From the NCBI RefSeq assembly GCF_008801605.1, contig NZ_VZPJ01000001.1:930001-994000 (forward strand): a stretch of 64,000 bases of DNA. The letters are read 5' to 3'. The translations under genes and the position numbers were made by a program. The notes below the pieces were generated by a model, which worked only from the letters and a program-made list of their open reading frames with translations, did not search any database and was not told the origin of the DNA. Each line of letters starts with the position of its first letter. Within the stretch, counting starts at the first letter, position 1. This stretch comes from Pseudomonas brassicacearum subsp. brassicacearum. Its GTDB lineage: Bacteria > Pseudomonadota > Gammaproteobacteria > Pseudomonadales > Pseudomonadaceae. Positions 1-8,345 of this stretch are shown here, in pieces.

Positions 1-21
1 CTTGTGGCGAGGGAGTTCATC

Positions 22-110
22 TGTGGGAGCAAGGCTTGCCCGCGATGGAGGCGATACGGTGTCCTAGGAAAAACGAGGCGCCCGCATCGCGGGCAAGCCT
101 TGCTCCCACA
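22..110. repeat. REPIN (inverted REP pair)
   Basis: Two inverted REP copies start TGTGGGAGCAAGGCTTGCCC and end with the complementary GGGCAAGCCTTGCTCCCACA, enclosing about 35 variable bases. This is the AAGGC subtype, flanked on the left by the GTGGCGAGGG motif that also borders the copies at 2583, 62374 and 63941. It lies downstream of the polB stop. Confidence 0.9.
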
Positions 111-155
111 GGGGATAAACCCTGACCACGGGCTCGGCCTGAATACCACGGAGTT

Positions 156-2519
156 TCAGAACAACCCCATCTGTCCACCCACCAACGTCGAAAAATCATC
201 ATCCACAAACGGCAGGATCGCATCCGCCACCGGCTGTAGCTGTTTGGTCACGTAGTGGTCGTAATCGATTGACGCACTGCGGATTTCCAGCGGTTCGGGG
301 CCGGCGACGGTGATGACGTAGCTGATCCAGCCGCCATTCTGGTATTGCCGCGGACGGCCCTGGCGCTGGTTGAACTCATCGGCCAGCCGCGCGGCCCGCA
401 CATGGGGTGGGACGTTGCGTTCATAGTCTTCCAGCGGCCGACGCAGACGCTTGCGGTAGACCAACCGTTCATCGAACGCGCCGGCCAGGGTCTGCCGCAC
501 ATAATCGCGCACATAATCCTGATAGGGCTTGCGGTGGAAAATCCGCCCGTACAGCTCCTGCTGGAACTGCCGGGCCAGCGGCGACCAGTCGGTGCGCACG
601 GTTTCCAGGCCCTTGTAGACGATTTCGTCGCTGCCATCGGCACGGGTTACCAATCCGGCGTAGCGTTTCTTGCTGCCCTCCTCGGCGCCGCGGATAGTCG
701 GCATCAGAAAGCGCTTGAAATGCGTTTCGAACTGCAGCTCCAGCGCACTCTCCAGCCCGAACTCATCGCGCACCTGCTCACGCCACCATTGGTTGACGTG
801 GGCCACCAACTCGCGACCGATCCTGGCCGCTTCCTCCTGGCCATGGGCACGACGAAGCCAAACGAACGTGGAATCGGTATCGCCATAGATCACCACATGC
901 CCCTGGGCTTCGATCAACTGGCGGGTGCGCTGCATGATCTCGTGACCGCGCAGGGTGATGGACGAGGCCAGGCGTGTGTCGAAGAAACGGCAGCCACTGG
1001 AACCGAGCACGCCATAAAAGGCGTTCATGATGATTTTCAACGCTTGGGACAGCGGCGCATTGTGCTCGCGCTTGGCGGTCTCCCGGCCTTCGGAGATCCG
1101 CGCCACGATGGCTGGCAGGCAATGTCGAGTACGGGAGAAGCGCGCCCCGCGAAAGCCTGGCACCGATTCCTGGTCATCCGGGTGACGCAACCCTTCGATC
1201 AAACCCACCGGGTCAATCAGGAAGGTGCGGATGATCGATGGATACAGGCTCTTGTAGTCCAGCACCAGCACCGACTCGTAGAGGCCCGGTTGGGAGTCCA
1301 TGACAAAACCACCCGGGCTGGCCTCGGGCGGACGCTGGCCCAGGTTGGGTGCAACAAACCCTTGGCGATGCATCAGCGGCATGTACAGGTGCGTGAAGGC
1401 CGCCACCGAACCTCCGCTGCGGTCCGCCGGCAGCCCGGTGACGCTGGCCCGCTCCAAGAGGAACTTGAGCAACTCGGTCTTGGCGAAGATCCGTGTCACC
1501 AGTTCACAGTCCTTGAGGTTGTAGCGGGCCAGGGCCGGCTTGTCCTCGGCGAACATGCGATTGATCTCGTCCATGCGCTGGTACGGGTTATCGATGGACT
1601 TGCCCTCCCCCAGCAGCGTCTGGGCGACGTTTTCCAGGCTGAACGAGGGGAAACTCCAGGTGGCCGAACGCAGGGACTCGATACCGTCGATGATCAGCCG
1701 GCCAGCGGCCGAGGCGAAGAAGTGGTTGTTGCGCGCGCCGTGCTCGCGCCATTGCATCTCTTCGCCACCGCGTCCCAGACGCAACGGCACCGCCAGGCGC
1801 CGGGCGTGTTCATGCAGCACTCGCAGGTCGAATTGCACCAGGTTCCAGCCAATGATCGCGTCAGGGTCGAAACGGGCGAACCAATCGTTGAGTTTCTTCA
1901 GCAGCACCGTGCGCGATTCGCAGTATTCCAGCTGGAAATCCACGCCGGTATCGTCGCCATTGGCTGGCCCGAGCATGTAGACCTGGCGCTCGCCGCAGCC
2001 TTCCAGGGCGATGGAATACAATTCGCCCTGGGCGGTGGTTTCGATGTCCAGGGACACCAGGCGCAACGGTGGACGGTATTCGGGCGCCGGCTTCATCTGG
2101 GCATCGACCAGCAGGCCATCGGCAGCCGGCGTACCGCCAAACCAGACCGGGGCGGTGATGAAGCGCTCCATCAGGTAGCGCTCCGGCGGCCGGATGTCCG
2201 CTTCGAACACCTCCACGCCGGCGCGGCGCAGGGTGGTGTCCAGGCGCATCAGTTGGGCATGCTGCTGGCAATACAATCCCAGCACCGGACGATGCTCGAA
2301 ATCCAGCAGGTCCAGGGGGCGCAGTTCTACCTCCTTCTCCCCTTGCAGCAAGGCTTCGAGCTGGCCGCGCTGGATCTGCGGCACAAAGGCCACCGACGTT
2401 TGCACTGGGAGGCGCACGCGCTGGGGACCGGCGTCGGTCGCCAGCCAGAACTCGACTTCGGTGCCGGCCGGGGTATCGCGCCAATGCCGGGTCAGGACGA
2501 AGCCCTGCTGTAAATCCAC
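156..2519 (-). CDS. polB: DNA polymerase II (family B)
   Basis: This is a family B DNA polymerase, the damage-inducible Pol II that helps restart stalled forks and bypass lesions. At 787 residues it matches the usual length of about 783. The 3'-5' exonuclease motif LDIETT lies near residues 157-162, followed by GWNLVQFD. The palm carries [10 protein letters not shown] (motif A) and YGDTDS (motif C), which supply the catalytic aspartates. The protein ends in QMGLF, the type of C-terminal peptide that binds the beta clamp. The start is a GTG at 2519-2517 with GAGGT about eight bases upstream. The gene is transcribed alone, with REPINs on both sides. SOS control is expected from the family, but I did not find a clear LexA box. 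Confidence 0.95.
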   Translation of the reverse strand: MDLQQGFVLTRHWRDTPAGTEVEFWLATDAGPQRVRLPVQTSVAFVPQIQRGQLEALLQGEKEVELRPLDLLDFEHRPVLGLYCQQHAQLMRLDTTLRRAGVEVFEADIRPPERYLMERFITAPVWFGGTPAADGLLVDAQMKPAPEYRPPLRLVSLDIETTAQGELYSIALEGCGERQVYMLGPANGDDTGVDFQLEYCESRTVLLKKLNDWFARFDPDAIIGWNLVQFDLRVLHEHARRLAVPLRLGRGGEEMQWREHGARNNHFFASAAGRLIIDGIESLRSATWSFPSFSLENVAQTLLGEGKSIDNPYQRMDEINRMFAEDKPALARYNLKDCELVTRIFAKTELLKFLLERASVTGLPADRSGGSVAAFTHLYMPLMHRQGFVAPNLGQRPPEASPGGFVMDSQPGLYESVLVLDYKSLYPSIIRTFLIDPVGLIEGLRHPDDQESVPGFRGARFSRTRHCLPAIVARISEGRETAKREHNAPLSQALKIIMNAFYGVLGSSGCRFFDTRLASSITLRGHEIMQRTRQLIEAQGHVVIYGDTDSTFVWLRRAHGQEEAARIGRELVAHVNQWWREQVRDEFGLESALELQFETHFKRFLMPTIRGAEEGSKKRYAGLVTRADGSDEIVYKGLETVRTDWSPLARQFQQELYGRIFHRKPYQDYVRDYVRQTLAGAFDERLVYRKRLRRPLEDYERNVPPHVRAARLADEFNQRQGRPRQYQNGGWISYVITVAGPEPLEIRSASIDYDHYVTKQLQPVADAILPFVDDDFSTLVGGQMGLF

Positions 2520-2582
2520 CGCTGCAACCTCGAATTCTACGTAGGCGACGATTCTACCCTGTGGCGAGGGGATTTATTCCTT

Positions 2583-2676
2583 TGTGGGAGCAAGGCTTGC
2601 CCGCGATGCGGTTCAACTGCTAGACCGTGTCATCGTTCATCGCGAGCAAGCTTTGCTCCCACAGGCTTGCTCCCAC
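2583..2676. repeat. REPIN with an extra half-copy
   Basis: An inverted REP pair occupies most of the 317-base gap between polB and the CBS gene. The right arm is followed by a second partial copy (GCTTGCTCCCACA), as if one end had been duplicated. GTGGCGAGGG/CCCCTCGCCAC arms flank the unit at about 2561 and 2686. Confidence 0.85.
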
Positions 2677-2836
2677 AGAGGGACGCCCCTCGCCACAATG
2701 CTGGATGGCATCACATCGGTGGGAAATCCCCCGGTAATGACGCTTTTGGACGACTGGCCGCCGCTTTACCGCTTGCTCTGCGCCGTTGGGTCTACGATGC
2801 TTTAACAACCAGCAAAAACAACACCCGAGGCCCCCC

Positions 2837-3277
2837 ATGAAAACCGTCGCGCAGTTGCTCCGGATAAAAGACGAGAAGAACCAGCAAGTGCACACCATCT
2901 CACCGGACGACATGGTATTGCAGGCCCTGATGCGCATGGCCGAGAAGAACGTCGGTGCGTTGCTGGTAGTGAAGAACGATGAAGTGCTGGGGATCATCAG
3001 CGAGCGCGACTATGCCCGCAAAATGGTCTTGCGCGGGCGCTCATCGGTGGGCACGAAGGTCAGTGACATCATGGTCTCCCCCGTGATCACCATCGACCCG
3101 CACCAGAACGTCGAGACCTGCCTGAGCATCATGACCGAAAAACACCTGCGGCATTTACCAGTGGTAGAGGACGGCAAACTGGTCGGCCTGCTGTCCATCG
3201 GCGACCTGGTCAAGGAAGCCATCGCCGAACAGGCCGATCTGATCAAACAACTGGAGCAATACATTCGCGGGGAATGA
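2837..3277 (+). CDS. CBS-domain pair protein
   Basis: This is a stand-alone CBS-pair (Bateman module) protein of 146 residues with no catalytic domain. The two CBS repeats span roughly residues 8-65 and 75-135. The first contains VLGIISERDYARKMVL and the second HLPVVEDGKLVGLLSIGDLV, the usual terminal pattern of a CBS motif. Such pairs bind adenosine nucleotides and act as energy or nucleotide sensors, often on a partner protein. The ATG at 2837 was chosen because the CBS fold starts right after it; an upstream in-frame ATG at 2786 would only add low-complexity residues. It appears monocistronic. The partner and ligand cannot be read from the sequence. Confidence 0.9.
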   Translation: MKTVAQLLRIKDEKNQQVHTISPDDMVLQALMRMAEKNVGALLVVKNDEVLGIISERDYARKMVLRGRSSVGTKVSDIMVSPVITIDPHQNVETCLSIMTEKHLRHLPVVEDGKLVGLLSIGDLVKEAIAEQADLIKQLEQYIRGE

Positions 3278-3346
3278 TCCATTCGGTCGGGTTGCTCATT
3301 CTCAAGGCACTTCTATATTGAAGGGGTTGTTCCTGCGAGCATCCCA

Positions 3347-3943
3347 ATGGCCAACACCGACCGACTGATCATTTGTGAACATTGCGATGCGGTGTACGAG
3401 CCGGTGGTGCTCGTCGCGCACCAGAAAGCTTCGTGCGTGCGCTGCCACGCGGTGATCCAGCGCTACAACGGCCTGACCATCGAGCAGCGCCTGGCCTTGA
3501 GCGTGACGGCAGCGGTGCTGTGGGCCTTCGCCAACATCTACCCGATCATGAGCATCCGCCTCCAGGGCCTGAGCAACAGCGCGACGTTATGGGATTCCAT
3601 CGTGGCGCTGAGCCATGGGCCGATCACCTTCATCGCCCTGGTGACAGCGGTGGCGATCATCATCGCACCGGCCTTTCAATTGGCGCTCCTGCTCTGGGTA
3701 CTGGGCCATGCCTACCTCCAGCGGCGGGCACCGGGGTTCAACCTGTGCATGCGCAGCCTTGAAACCCTGCGGCCCTGGAGCATGCTGGAAGTGTGCCTGC
3801 TGGGCGCGCTGGTGGCGGTGATCAAGCTCGCCGGCCTGCTGGACGTGCTCCCGGGCATCGGCCTGTTCGCCCTGGCGGCCCTGAGCCTGCTGATGATCCG
3901 CATTGCCGGGCGCGATGTCCGCGACCTGTGGGACAGCCTGTGA
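3347..3943 (+). CDS. pqiA: PqiA-family membrane protein, N-terminal half
   Basis: This is an inner-membrane component of the paraquat-inducible Pqi system, a relative of the lipid-trafficking MCE machines. The 198 residues open with a zinc-ribbon-like CEHCDAVY...CVRCHA (two CxxC pairs near residues 10 and 32), followed by about four membrane segments. Enterobacterial PqiA carries two such modules in one chain of about 417 residues. Here the second module is a separate gene that overlaps this one by four bases, and the two lengths (198 and 219) add up to one standard PqiA. It is first in an apparent pqiA-pqiA-pqiB-pqiC operon. Confidence 0.9.
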   Translation: MANTDRLIICEHCDAVYEPVVLVAHQKASCVRCHAVIQRYNGLTIEQRLALSVTAAVLWAFANIYPIMSIRLQGLSNSATLWDSIVALSHGPITFIALVTAVAIIIAPAFQLALLLWVLGHAYLQRRAPGFNLCMRSLETLRPWSMLEVCLLGALVAVIKLAGLLDVLPGIGLFALAALSLLMIRIAGRDVRDLWDSL

Positions 3944-4599
3944 ACGGCCAGCCGCTGGACACCCCGCCAGAGGCCCGCGACCTGGACCTGTGCCTGTGCC
4001 ACAGTTGCGGCCTGGCCTGCGACATGACCGACGAGCCCCAGACCTGCCCCCGCTGCGACGCCGCCCTGCATCGACGCAAACCCGACGCCATCACCCGCAC
4101 CTGGGCCTACATGCTCGCCGCGCTGGTGTTCTACATCCCGGCCAACCTGCTGCCGGTCATGAATACCCAGATGCTCGGCGAAGGCGCCGACAGCACCATC
4201 ATCAGCGGCGTCATCGAGTTCTGGCAAAGTGGCGCCTGGGACATCGCCCTGATTATCTTCATCGCCAGCATCGCGGTGCCCGGCATCAAGTTCGTGGTGC
4301 TGACCCTGTTGCTGGTGACCGCACAGCGGCGCAGCACCTGGGCCCAGGTCCAGCGGGCGAAGCTGTACCGGCTGGTGGAAGTCATCGGCTACTGGTCGAT
4401 GCTCGATGTGCTGGTGGTTGCCCTGGTGGCGGCCCTGGTCAAGTTCCAGGCATTGAGCGACATCGAACCACGACCGGGCATCCTGTTCTTCGGCCTCGTG
4501 GTGCTGTTCACCATGCTGTCGGCCATGAGTTTCGACCCCCGGCTGATCTGGGACACTCAACCATCCGAGGAGGTCATGGATGAAGTCGCAAGCCACTGA
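3940..4599 (+). CDS. pqiA: PqiA-family membrane protein, C-terminal half
   Basis: This is the second PqiA module, 219 residues. A cysteine-rich head (CLCHSCGLACDM...CPRCDA, about residues 16-44) precedes four hydrophobic segments. The start is a GTG at 3940 in a GTGA overlap with the upstream stop, so the two halves are translationally coupled. The in-frame open region begins earlier, but those residues are out-of-frame readings of the upstream gene. The 3' end overlaps pqiB by 20 bases, and the pqiB ribosome site (GAGGAGGT) lies inside this gene. The product probably assembles with the first half as the membrane partner of PqiB. Confidence 0.88.
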   Translation: MNGQPLDTPPEARDLDLCLCHSCGLACDMTDEPQTCPRCDAALHRRKPDAITRTWAYMLAALVFYIPANLLPVMNTQMLGEGADSTIISGVIEFWQSGAWDIALIIFIASIAVPGIKFVVLTLLLVTAQRRSTWAQVQRAKLYRLVEVIGYWSMLDVLVVALVAALVKFQALSDIEPRPGILFFGLVVLFTMLSAMSFDPRLIWDTQPSEEVMDEVASH

Positions 4600-6238
4600 C
4601 GGGCAGCAACCCGCCCCCGGCCGCGCCCACGTCACCACCCGCCGCTGGACGGTGTCGCTGGTGTGGATCGTGCCGATCATCGCGGTGCTGGTGGGCATTT
4701 CCCTGGTGGTCCACAACTGGCTGCAGGAAGGCCCGACCATCACCATCACCTTCAAGACCGGCCAAGGCCTGACCGCCAACAAGACCCAGGTCAAATATCG
4801 CAACGTGGTCATCGGCCAGGTCACCGACGTGCAACTGAGCGAGGACCAGAAGAACGTCACCGCCACGGTCAAGCTCGCCAAGACAGCCGACACCTTCACT
4901 CACGAAGATTCGGTGTTCTGGGTCGTACGGCCACGCATCGGGGCCGGCGGTATCTCGGGGATCGACACCTTGCTGTCGGGGGATTTCATCGGCGCCGACG
5001 CCGGCCAGTCGAAAGTGCGCGCCAAGTCCTTCACGGGCCTGGAGAACCCGCCGCCCATCACCTACGGCGAACCGGGCAAGCGCTTCACCCTGCATTCCCA
5101 GGACCTCGGTTCGCTGGACATCGGCTCGCCGGTGTATCTGCGCAAGATCCCGGTGGGCCAAGTGGTGTCCTACGCCCTGGACGCCGAGGGCAAAGGCGTC
5201 AACATCGACGTATTCGTCAACGCCCCCAACGATGTGTATGTCACCGAAAACACCCGGTTCTGGAACGTCAGCGGCGTGGACGTGAACGTCGGCGCCAATG
5301 GTTTCGCGGTCAAGACCGAATCGCTCTCGGCCTTGCTGCTGGGCGGCATCGCGTTTCGGGCGCCGGAGTACAGCCCCAACGACGTCCCCGCCAGCGAGGA
5401 CAAGACCTATGAGCTGTTTGCCGACCAGCAGAGCGCCCTCGCCCCGCCTGATGGCAAGGCGCAATACCTGGCCCTGCGCTTCGATCAGGCGCTGCGCGGC
5501 TTGCGCGTCGGTGCGCCGGTGGAGTTCCTCGGGGTGGAAGTCGGCAGGGTGGTGGCCATCCATCTGGATTTCGATGAGAAACAGCGCAGCTTTCCGGTCA
5601 ACGTCGGCGTGGTGATCTACCCGCAACGCCTGGGCAAGGCCCATGAAAAACTGCTCAAGTCGCTCAATCACAATCCAGACGACGAAGCCGCTGGCGCCCG
5701 CCTGATCGGCAGCTTCGTCGAGCGAGGGCTGCGCGCCCAGGCCCGCAGCGGCAACCTGCTGACCGGGCAGTTGTACATCTCGCTGGATTTCTACCCCAAG
5801 GCGGAAAAAGTCGCCTTCGACCCAAGCGCCCGGCCCGTGCGTATCCCGACCATTCCGGGCAGTCTCCAGCAACTGCAGGAACAACTGCAGGCGATGATCG
5901 AGCGGATCAACAAACTGCCACTGGAGAGCATTGCCGGCAACCTGGATGGCAACCTGGTGGAGCTGCGCAAAGGCCTGACCCAGTTCAACAGCAAGACCCT
6001 GCCGGGCGTGCAAAGCACCTTGCAAGACGTCAGCAAGACCCTGCAATCAGCCAACTCGACCCTGGCTGAAGACTCACCGCAGCGCGAACAACTGACCCAG
6101 ACCCTGGACGACCTGGGGCGTATGTCGCGCTCGCTGCGCGAACTGTCGGACTACCTGAGCCGCCATCCCGAATCGCTGCTTCGCGGCCGTCCCAAGGACG
6201 CACCGGCGCAGAACCTCACATTGCCGGTGAAAGAATGA
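4580..6238 (+). CDS. pqiB: PqiB, MCE (MlaD)-domain intermembrane protein
   Basis: This is a periplasm-spanning MCE protein that forms stacked hexameric rings and a needle thought to carry lipids between the membranes. Its 552 residues are close to E. coli PqiB (546). One membrane anchor (about residues 22-44) is followed by three MCE repeats. The first begins near ITITFKTGQGL and the next near RFTLHSQDLGSL, each with the V-x-Y/L-R-G/K-V-x-x-G-x-V core. A long helical tail rich in Leu/Gln (residues 430-540) would form the needle. The ATG at 4580 has an ideal GAGGAGGT upstream. It lies between pqiA and the lipoprotein gene pqiC, the standard order. Confidence 0.95.
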   Translation: MKSQATDGQQPAPGRAHVTTRRWTVSLVWIVPIIAVLVGISLVVHNWLQEGPTITITFKTGQGLTANKTQVKYRNVVIGQVTDVQLSEDQKNVTATVKLAKTADTFTHEDSVFWVVRPRIGAGGISGIDTLLSGDFIGADAGQSKVRAKSFTGLENPPPITYGEPGKRFTLHSQDLGSLDIGSPVYLRKIPVGQVVSYALDAEGKGVNIDVFVNAPNDVYVTENTRFWNVSGVDVNVGANGFAVKTESLSALLLGGIAFRAPEYSPNDVPASEDKTYELFADQQSALAPPDGKAQYLALRFDQALRGLRVGAPVEFLGVEVGRVVAIHLDFDEKQRSFPVNVGVVIYPQRLGKAHEKLLKSLNHNPDDEAAGARLIGSFVERGLRAQARSGNLLTGQLYISLDFYPKAEKVAFDPSARPVRIPTIPGSLQQLQEQLQAMIERINKLPLESIAGNLDGNLVELRKGLTQFNSKTLPGVQSTLQDVSKTLQSANSTLAEDSPQREQLTQTLDDLGRMSRSLRELSDYLSRHPESLLRGRPKDAPAQNLTLPVKE

Positions 6239-6255
6239 TCACAGGAGCCCGCCCC

Positions 6256-6792
6256 ATGCCACTGACGCTGAAACTCACCCTGGTTGCCGTGGCATTGCTG
6301 CTCGGCGCCTGCCGCAGCGATCCGATCCACTACCACACCCTGAGCCCGGCCCAACCGGCAGGCCAATCGCGCTCCAGCGTGGACATCCAGATTGAACAGG
6401 TCAGTGTCCCACCCCAAGTGGATCGCACCCAGATGGTCATTCGCCAGGGCAACAGCGGGTTGGCGATCCTGGAAACCGAATGGTGGGGCGCCAGCCTGGC
6501 CGATGAACTGCACAGCAGCCTGGACGAACAACTGAGCAACCCTGGCGCACCGAAATCATTGCTGCGGGTAGACGTGCAACGCTTCGACTCGATCCCTGGC
6601 CGCTATGCCCGCATGGATGTGCAATGGCGCCTGCGCAACCTGGGCAACGACGCCCGCCCCCTCACGTGCCGCAGCAGCCTGCAAACCCCAGCGGGCGCCA
6701 GTATCGACGAGCTGGTGACAGCGCATCAGGAAAATGTCCGGCAATTTGCCGGCCTTGTTGAACAGGCGGCTGCACGCAAAGCCTGCCCTTGA
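6256..6792 (+). CDS. pqiC: PqiC lipoprotein (ABC-type transport auxiliary)
   Basis: This is an outer-membrane lipoprotein that docks the PqiB needle. The product starts MPLTLKLTLVAVALLLGAC, a signal peptide with lipobox LGAC and the acylated cysteine at residue 19. The rest matches the PqiC/YmbA (DUF330) pattern: a YHTL opening, then QIEQVSVPPQVDRTQMV. I chose the ATG at 6256 because AGGAG sits nine bases upstream and it gives a clean signal peptide. An in-frame ATG at 6235 overlaps the pqiB stop and would add seven residues. It is the last gene of the pqi operon. Confidence 0.9.
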   Translation: MPLTLKLTLVAVALLLGACRSDPIHYHTLSPAQPAGQSRSSVDIQIEQVSVPPQVDRTQMVIRQGNSGLAILETEWWGASLADELHSSLDEQLSNPGAPKSLLRVDVQRFDSIPGRYARMDVQWRLRNLGNDARPLTCRSSLQTPAGASIDELVTAHQENVRQFAGLVEQAAARKACP

Positions 6793-6796
6793 CCCC

Positions 6797-6904
6797 GTAG
6801 GCGCTGCCAAAGGCTCGGGCCGCGTTCGGACGATCTTTTGATCTTTCGCTTGAGACGCACGTCAGGGGAAAGATCGCAGCCTCGCTTCGCTCGGCAGCGC
6901 CTAC
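6797..6904. repeat. Long inverted dispersed repeat (GTAGGCGCTG type)
   Basis: The outer arms GTAGGCGCTGCC and GGCAGCGCCTAC enclose a GATCTTTTGATCTTTC motif and the complementary GAAAGATCGCAGCCTCGC. A closely related unit lies at 21405-21519, so this is a dispersed family distinct from the GTGGGAGC REPs. The right tip contains the stop codon of the glutathione transferase gene that ends at 6901. Confidence 0.8.
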
Positions 6905-7530
6905 AACGGCCAGTGCAGCGACAGCACCGGCGCAACGCGCGGATGGTGGTCGATGCGCTCCAACAACTCGTGGAACGCTGGGCGGGCGCTCAGCATCGCC
7001 TCCCGCGTGTTTCTCCACTTCGTGATCACCGCCGCCAGGATATCCAGCGCCCCCGGTTCGTCACCGCCTAGAAAAGGTCGGGCCGGGAACTGGTCGGCAA
7101 ACCGCGCCCAATTGCGATACAGCCGTTGCTGCGTGCCGGATATCAATCGCTGCCGAGTCGCTTCGTCCGCCTCGTCCAGCCAGCGTTCCGGAAAATCGAT
7201 AATGCCGATGGGCGTGTAGCAATTGGCCGCGATGTAGACCAGGCCCCGTATGGCTTGCGCGCGCTGGGCAGGGTCTTGGGGGAGCAGCTTCGATGCGGGA
7301 AAGGTCAACCCGAGGTGAATCAGGATTGCGGCCGCTTCGGTCAGCACCGAGCCATCTGGCAACTGCAGGGTCGGCACCTGCTTCAGAGGATTGAGCGCCT
7401 CGAGCTCTTTCGCCGCATCGTTGTCTTGCGTCGAATAGGCATCGACCCGCTGATAAGCCACCTCACAGAGACACAGGGCAACCTCCACCGCCGAAGAGCC
7501 GGATTGCCTGCAACCGAATAACTGATACAT
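6901..7530 (-). CDS. Glutathione S-transferase family protein
   Basis: This is a cytosolic glutathione-transferase-like protein of 209 residues. The N-terminal thioredoxin-like domain has NPLKQVPTLQLPDGSVLTEAAAI, which holds the cis-proline (VPT) and the E/S-A glutathione contact. The helical C-terminal domain follows from about residue 85. The start at 7530 has AGGAGGT directly upstream. Substrate cannot be assigned. The N-terminal YQLFGCRQSGS supplies Cys or Ser rather than an obvious Tyr as the thiol-activating residue, which fits the bacterial beta-like or Ser-type classes. The stop codon lies inside the dispersed repeat at 6797-6904, so the last residues may have been set by insertion of that element. 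Confidence 0.85.
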   Translation of the reverse strand: MYQLFGCRQSGSSAVEVALCLCEVAYQRVDAYSTQDNDAAKELEALNPLKQVPTLQLPDGSVLTEAAAILIHLGLTFPASKLLPQDPAQRAQAIRGLVYIAANCYTPIGIIDFPERWLDEADEATRQRLISGTQQRLYRNWARFADQFPARPFLGGDEPGALDILAAVITKWRNTREAMLSARPAFHELLERIDHHPRVAPVLSLHWPL

Positions 7531-7723
7531 GAAAGCACCTCCTGCATAAGCGTTAGCCGATAGAGCCCGCGAGCCCGTCAGTGTTCCATCAAGCTGACCG
7601 GCAGCGGGCCAACGAGCTATCACTGCCGTCGATGTTCACCATCATGTCAATGAAGTTCTCTTGATGATCGCCCGGGACAACAATGGCCCCACACAAACCA
7701 CTGCACCCCCGGAGCACACCATC

Positions 7724-8236
7724 ATGAAACGCCAAGTCATCCTCAGCCTCGCTTTCTCTGTACTGGCCGCCAACGTATTTGCCGCCTCGTCCCAACCCGT
7801 CGTCGCCGAAGGCGGTTCTGATCGCCTGATCGAAAACCGCGTCGCTGAAGGCGGTGCCGATCGCTTGCTGGAACGTCGTGTCGCTGAGGGTGGCTCTGAT
7901 CGCCTGATCGAAAACCGCGTCGCCGAAGGTGGTGCCGATCGCTTGCTGGAACGTCGTGTCGCTGAGGGTGGCTCTGATCGCCTGATCGAAAACCGCGTCG
8001 CCGAAGGTGGTGCCGATCGCTTGCTGGAACGTCGTGTCGCTGAGGGTGGCTCCGACCGCCTGATGGAAAACCGCGTCGCTGAAGGCGGTGCCGATCGCCT
8101 GCTGGAACGTCGTGTCGCTGAAGGTGGCTCCGACCGCCTGATGGAAAACCGCGTCGCCGAAGGTGGTGCCGATCGCTTGCTGGAACGTCGTGTCGCTGAG
8201 GGTGGCTCTGATCGCCTGATCGAAAACCACGCATGA
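7724..8236 (+). CDS. Secreted repeat protein, eleven VAEGG-x-DRL units
   Basis: This is a 170-residue protein of unknown function. A signal peptide (MKRQVILSLAFSVLAANVFA, likely cut after residue 20) is followed from Val27 to the end by eleven 13-residue units. These alternate between VAEGGSDRLIENR (or LMENR) and VAEGGADRLLERR; the last unit ends in NHA. The mature protein is therefore almost wholly repeat, highly charged, and without cysteine or an obvious fold. I recall Pseudomonas proteins with similar VAEGGxDR repeats being auto-annotated as 'phage infection protein', but I know of no demonstrated function. The ATG at 7724 has GGAG about nine bases upstream, and a hairpin terminator follows at 8299. 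Copy number probably varies between strains. Confidence 0.8.
   Translation: MKRQVILSLAFSVLAANVFAASSQPVVAEGGSDRLIENRVAEGGADRLLERRVAEGGSDRLIENRVAEGGADRLLERRVAEGGSDRLIENRVAEGGADRLLERRVAEGGSDRLMENRVAEGGADRLLERRVAEGGSDRLMENRVAEGGADRLLERRVAEGGSDRLIENHA
7802..8230 (+). repeat. Tandem repeat, eleven 39-bp units (78-bp higher-order unit)
   Basis: Eleven tandem 39-bp units lie in frame with the gene above. They form five and a half copies of a 78-bp pair. Neighbouring 78-bp units differ by only a few synonymous or Ile/Met changes, which points to recent expansion or gene conversion. Because the period is a multiple of three, several antisense frames also stay open. Confidence 0.95.
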
Positions 8237-8298
8237 GTTGCCTGGCAGCCTACCCGATACACCGCTTGAGACTGATCCCGCACCAAACCCATCCCCCT

Positions 8299-8328
8299 AA
8301 AAGCCCGGCCTCATCCACCGGGCTTTTT
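8299..8328. terminator. Rho-independent terminator, probably bidirectional
   Basis: An 8-bp stem AAGCCCGG/CCGGGCTT with a nine-base loop is followed by TTTTT on the plus strand and has AAAA on the other side. It lies between the repeat-protein gene and the convergent DUF1615 gene. Confidence 0.85.
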
Positions 8329-8345
8329 CACGCGCCAACGCCTGG

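Noticed and set aside
345..2513. Long open frame (about 720 codons) on the plus strand antisense to polB
   Set aside because: It is a GC-rich shadow of polB; the translation has no domain, and the minus strand carries all polymerase motifs.
7802..8230. Possible CRISPR array
   Set aside because: The units are contiguous, in frame and without unique spacers, so this is a coding tandem repeat; no cas genes are present.
7589..8292. Antisense proteins across the 39-bp repeats
   Set aside because: Several frames stay open only because the repeat period is a multiple of three; only the plus frame has a signal peptide and ribosome site.
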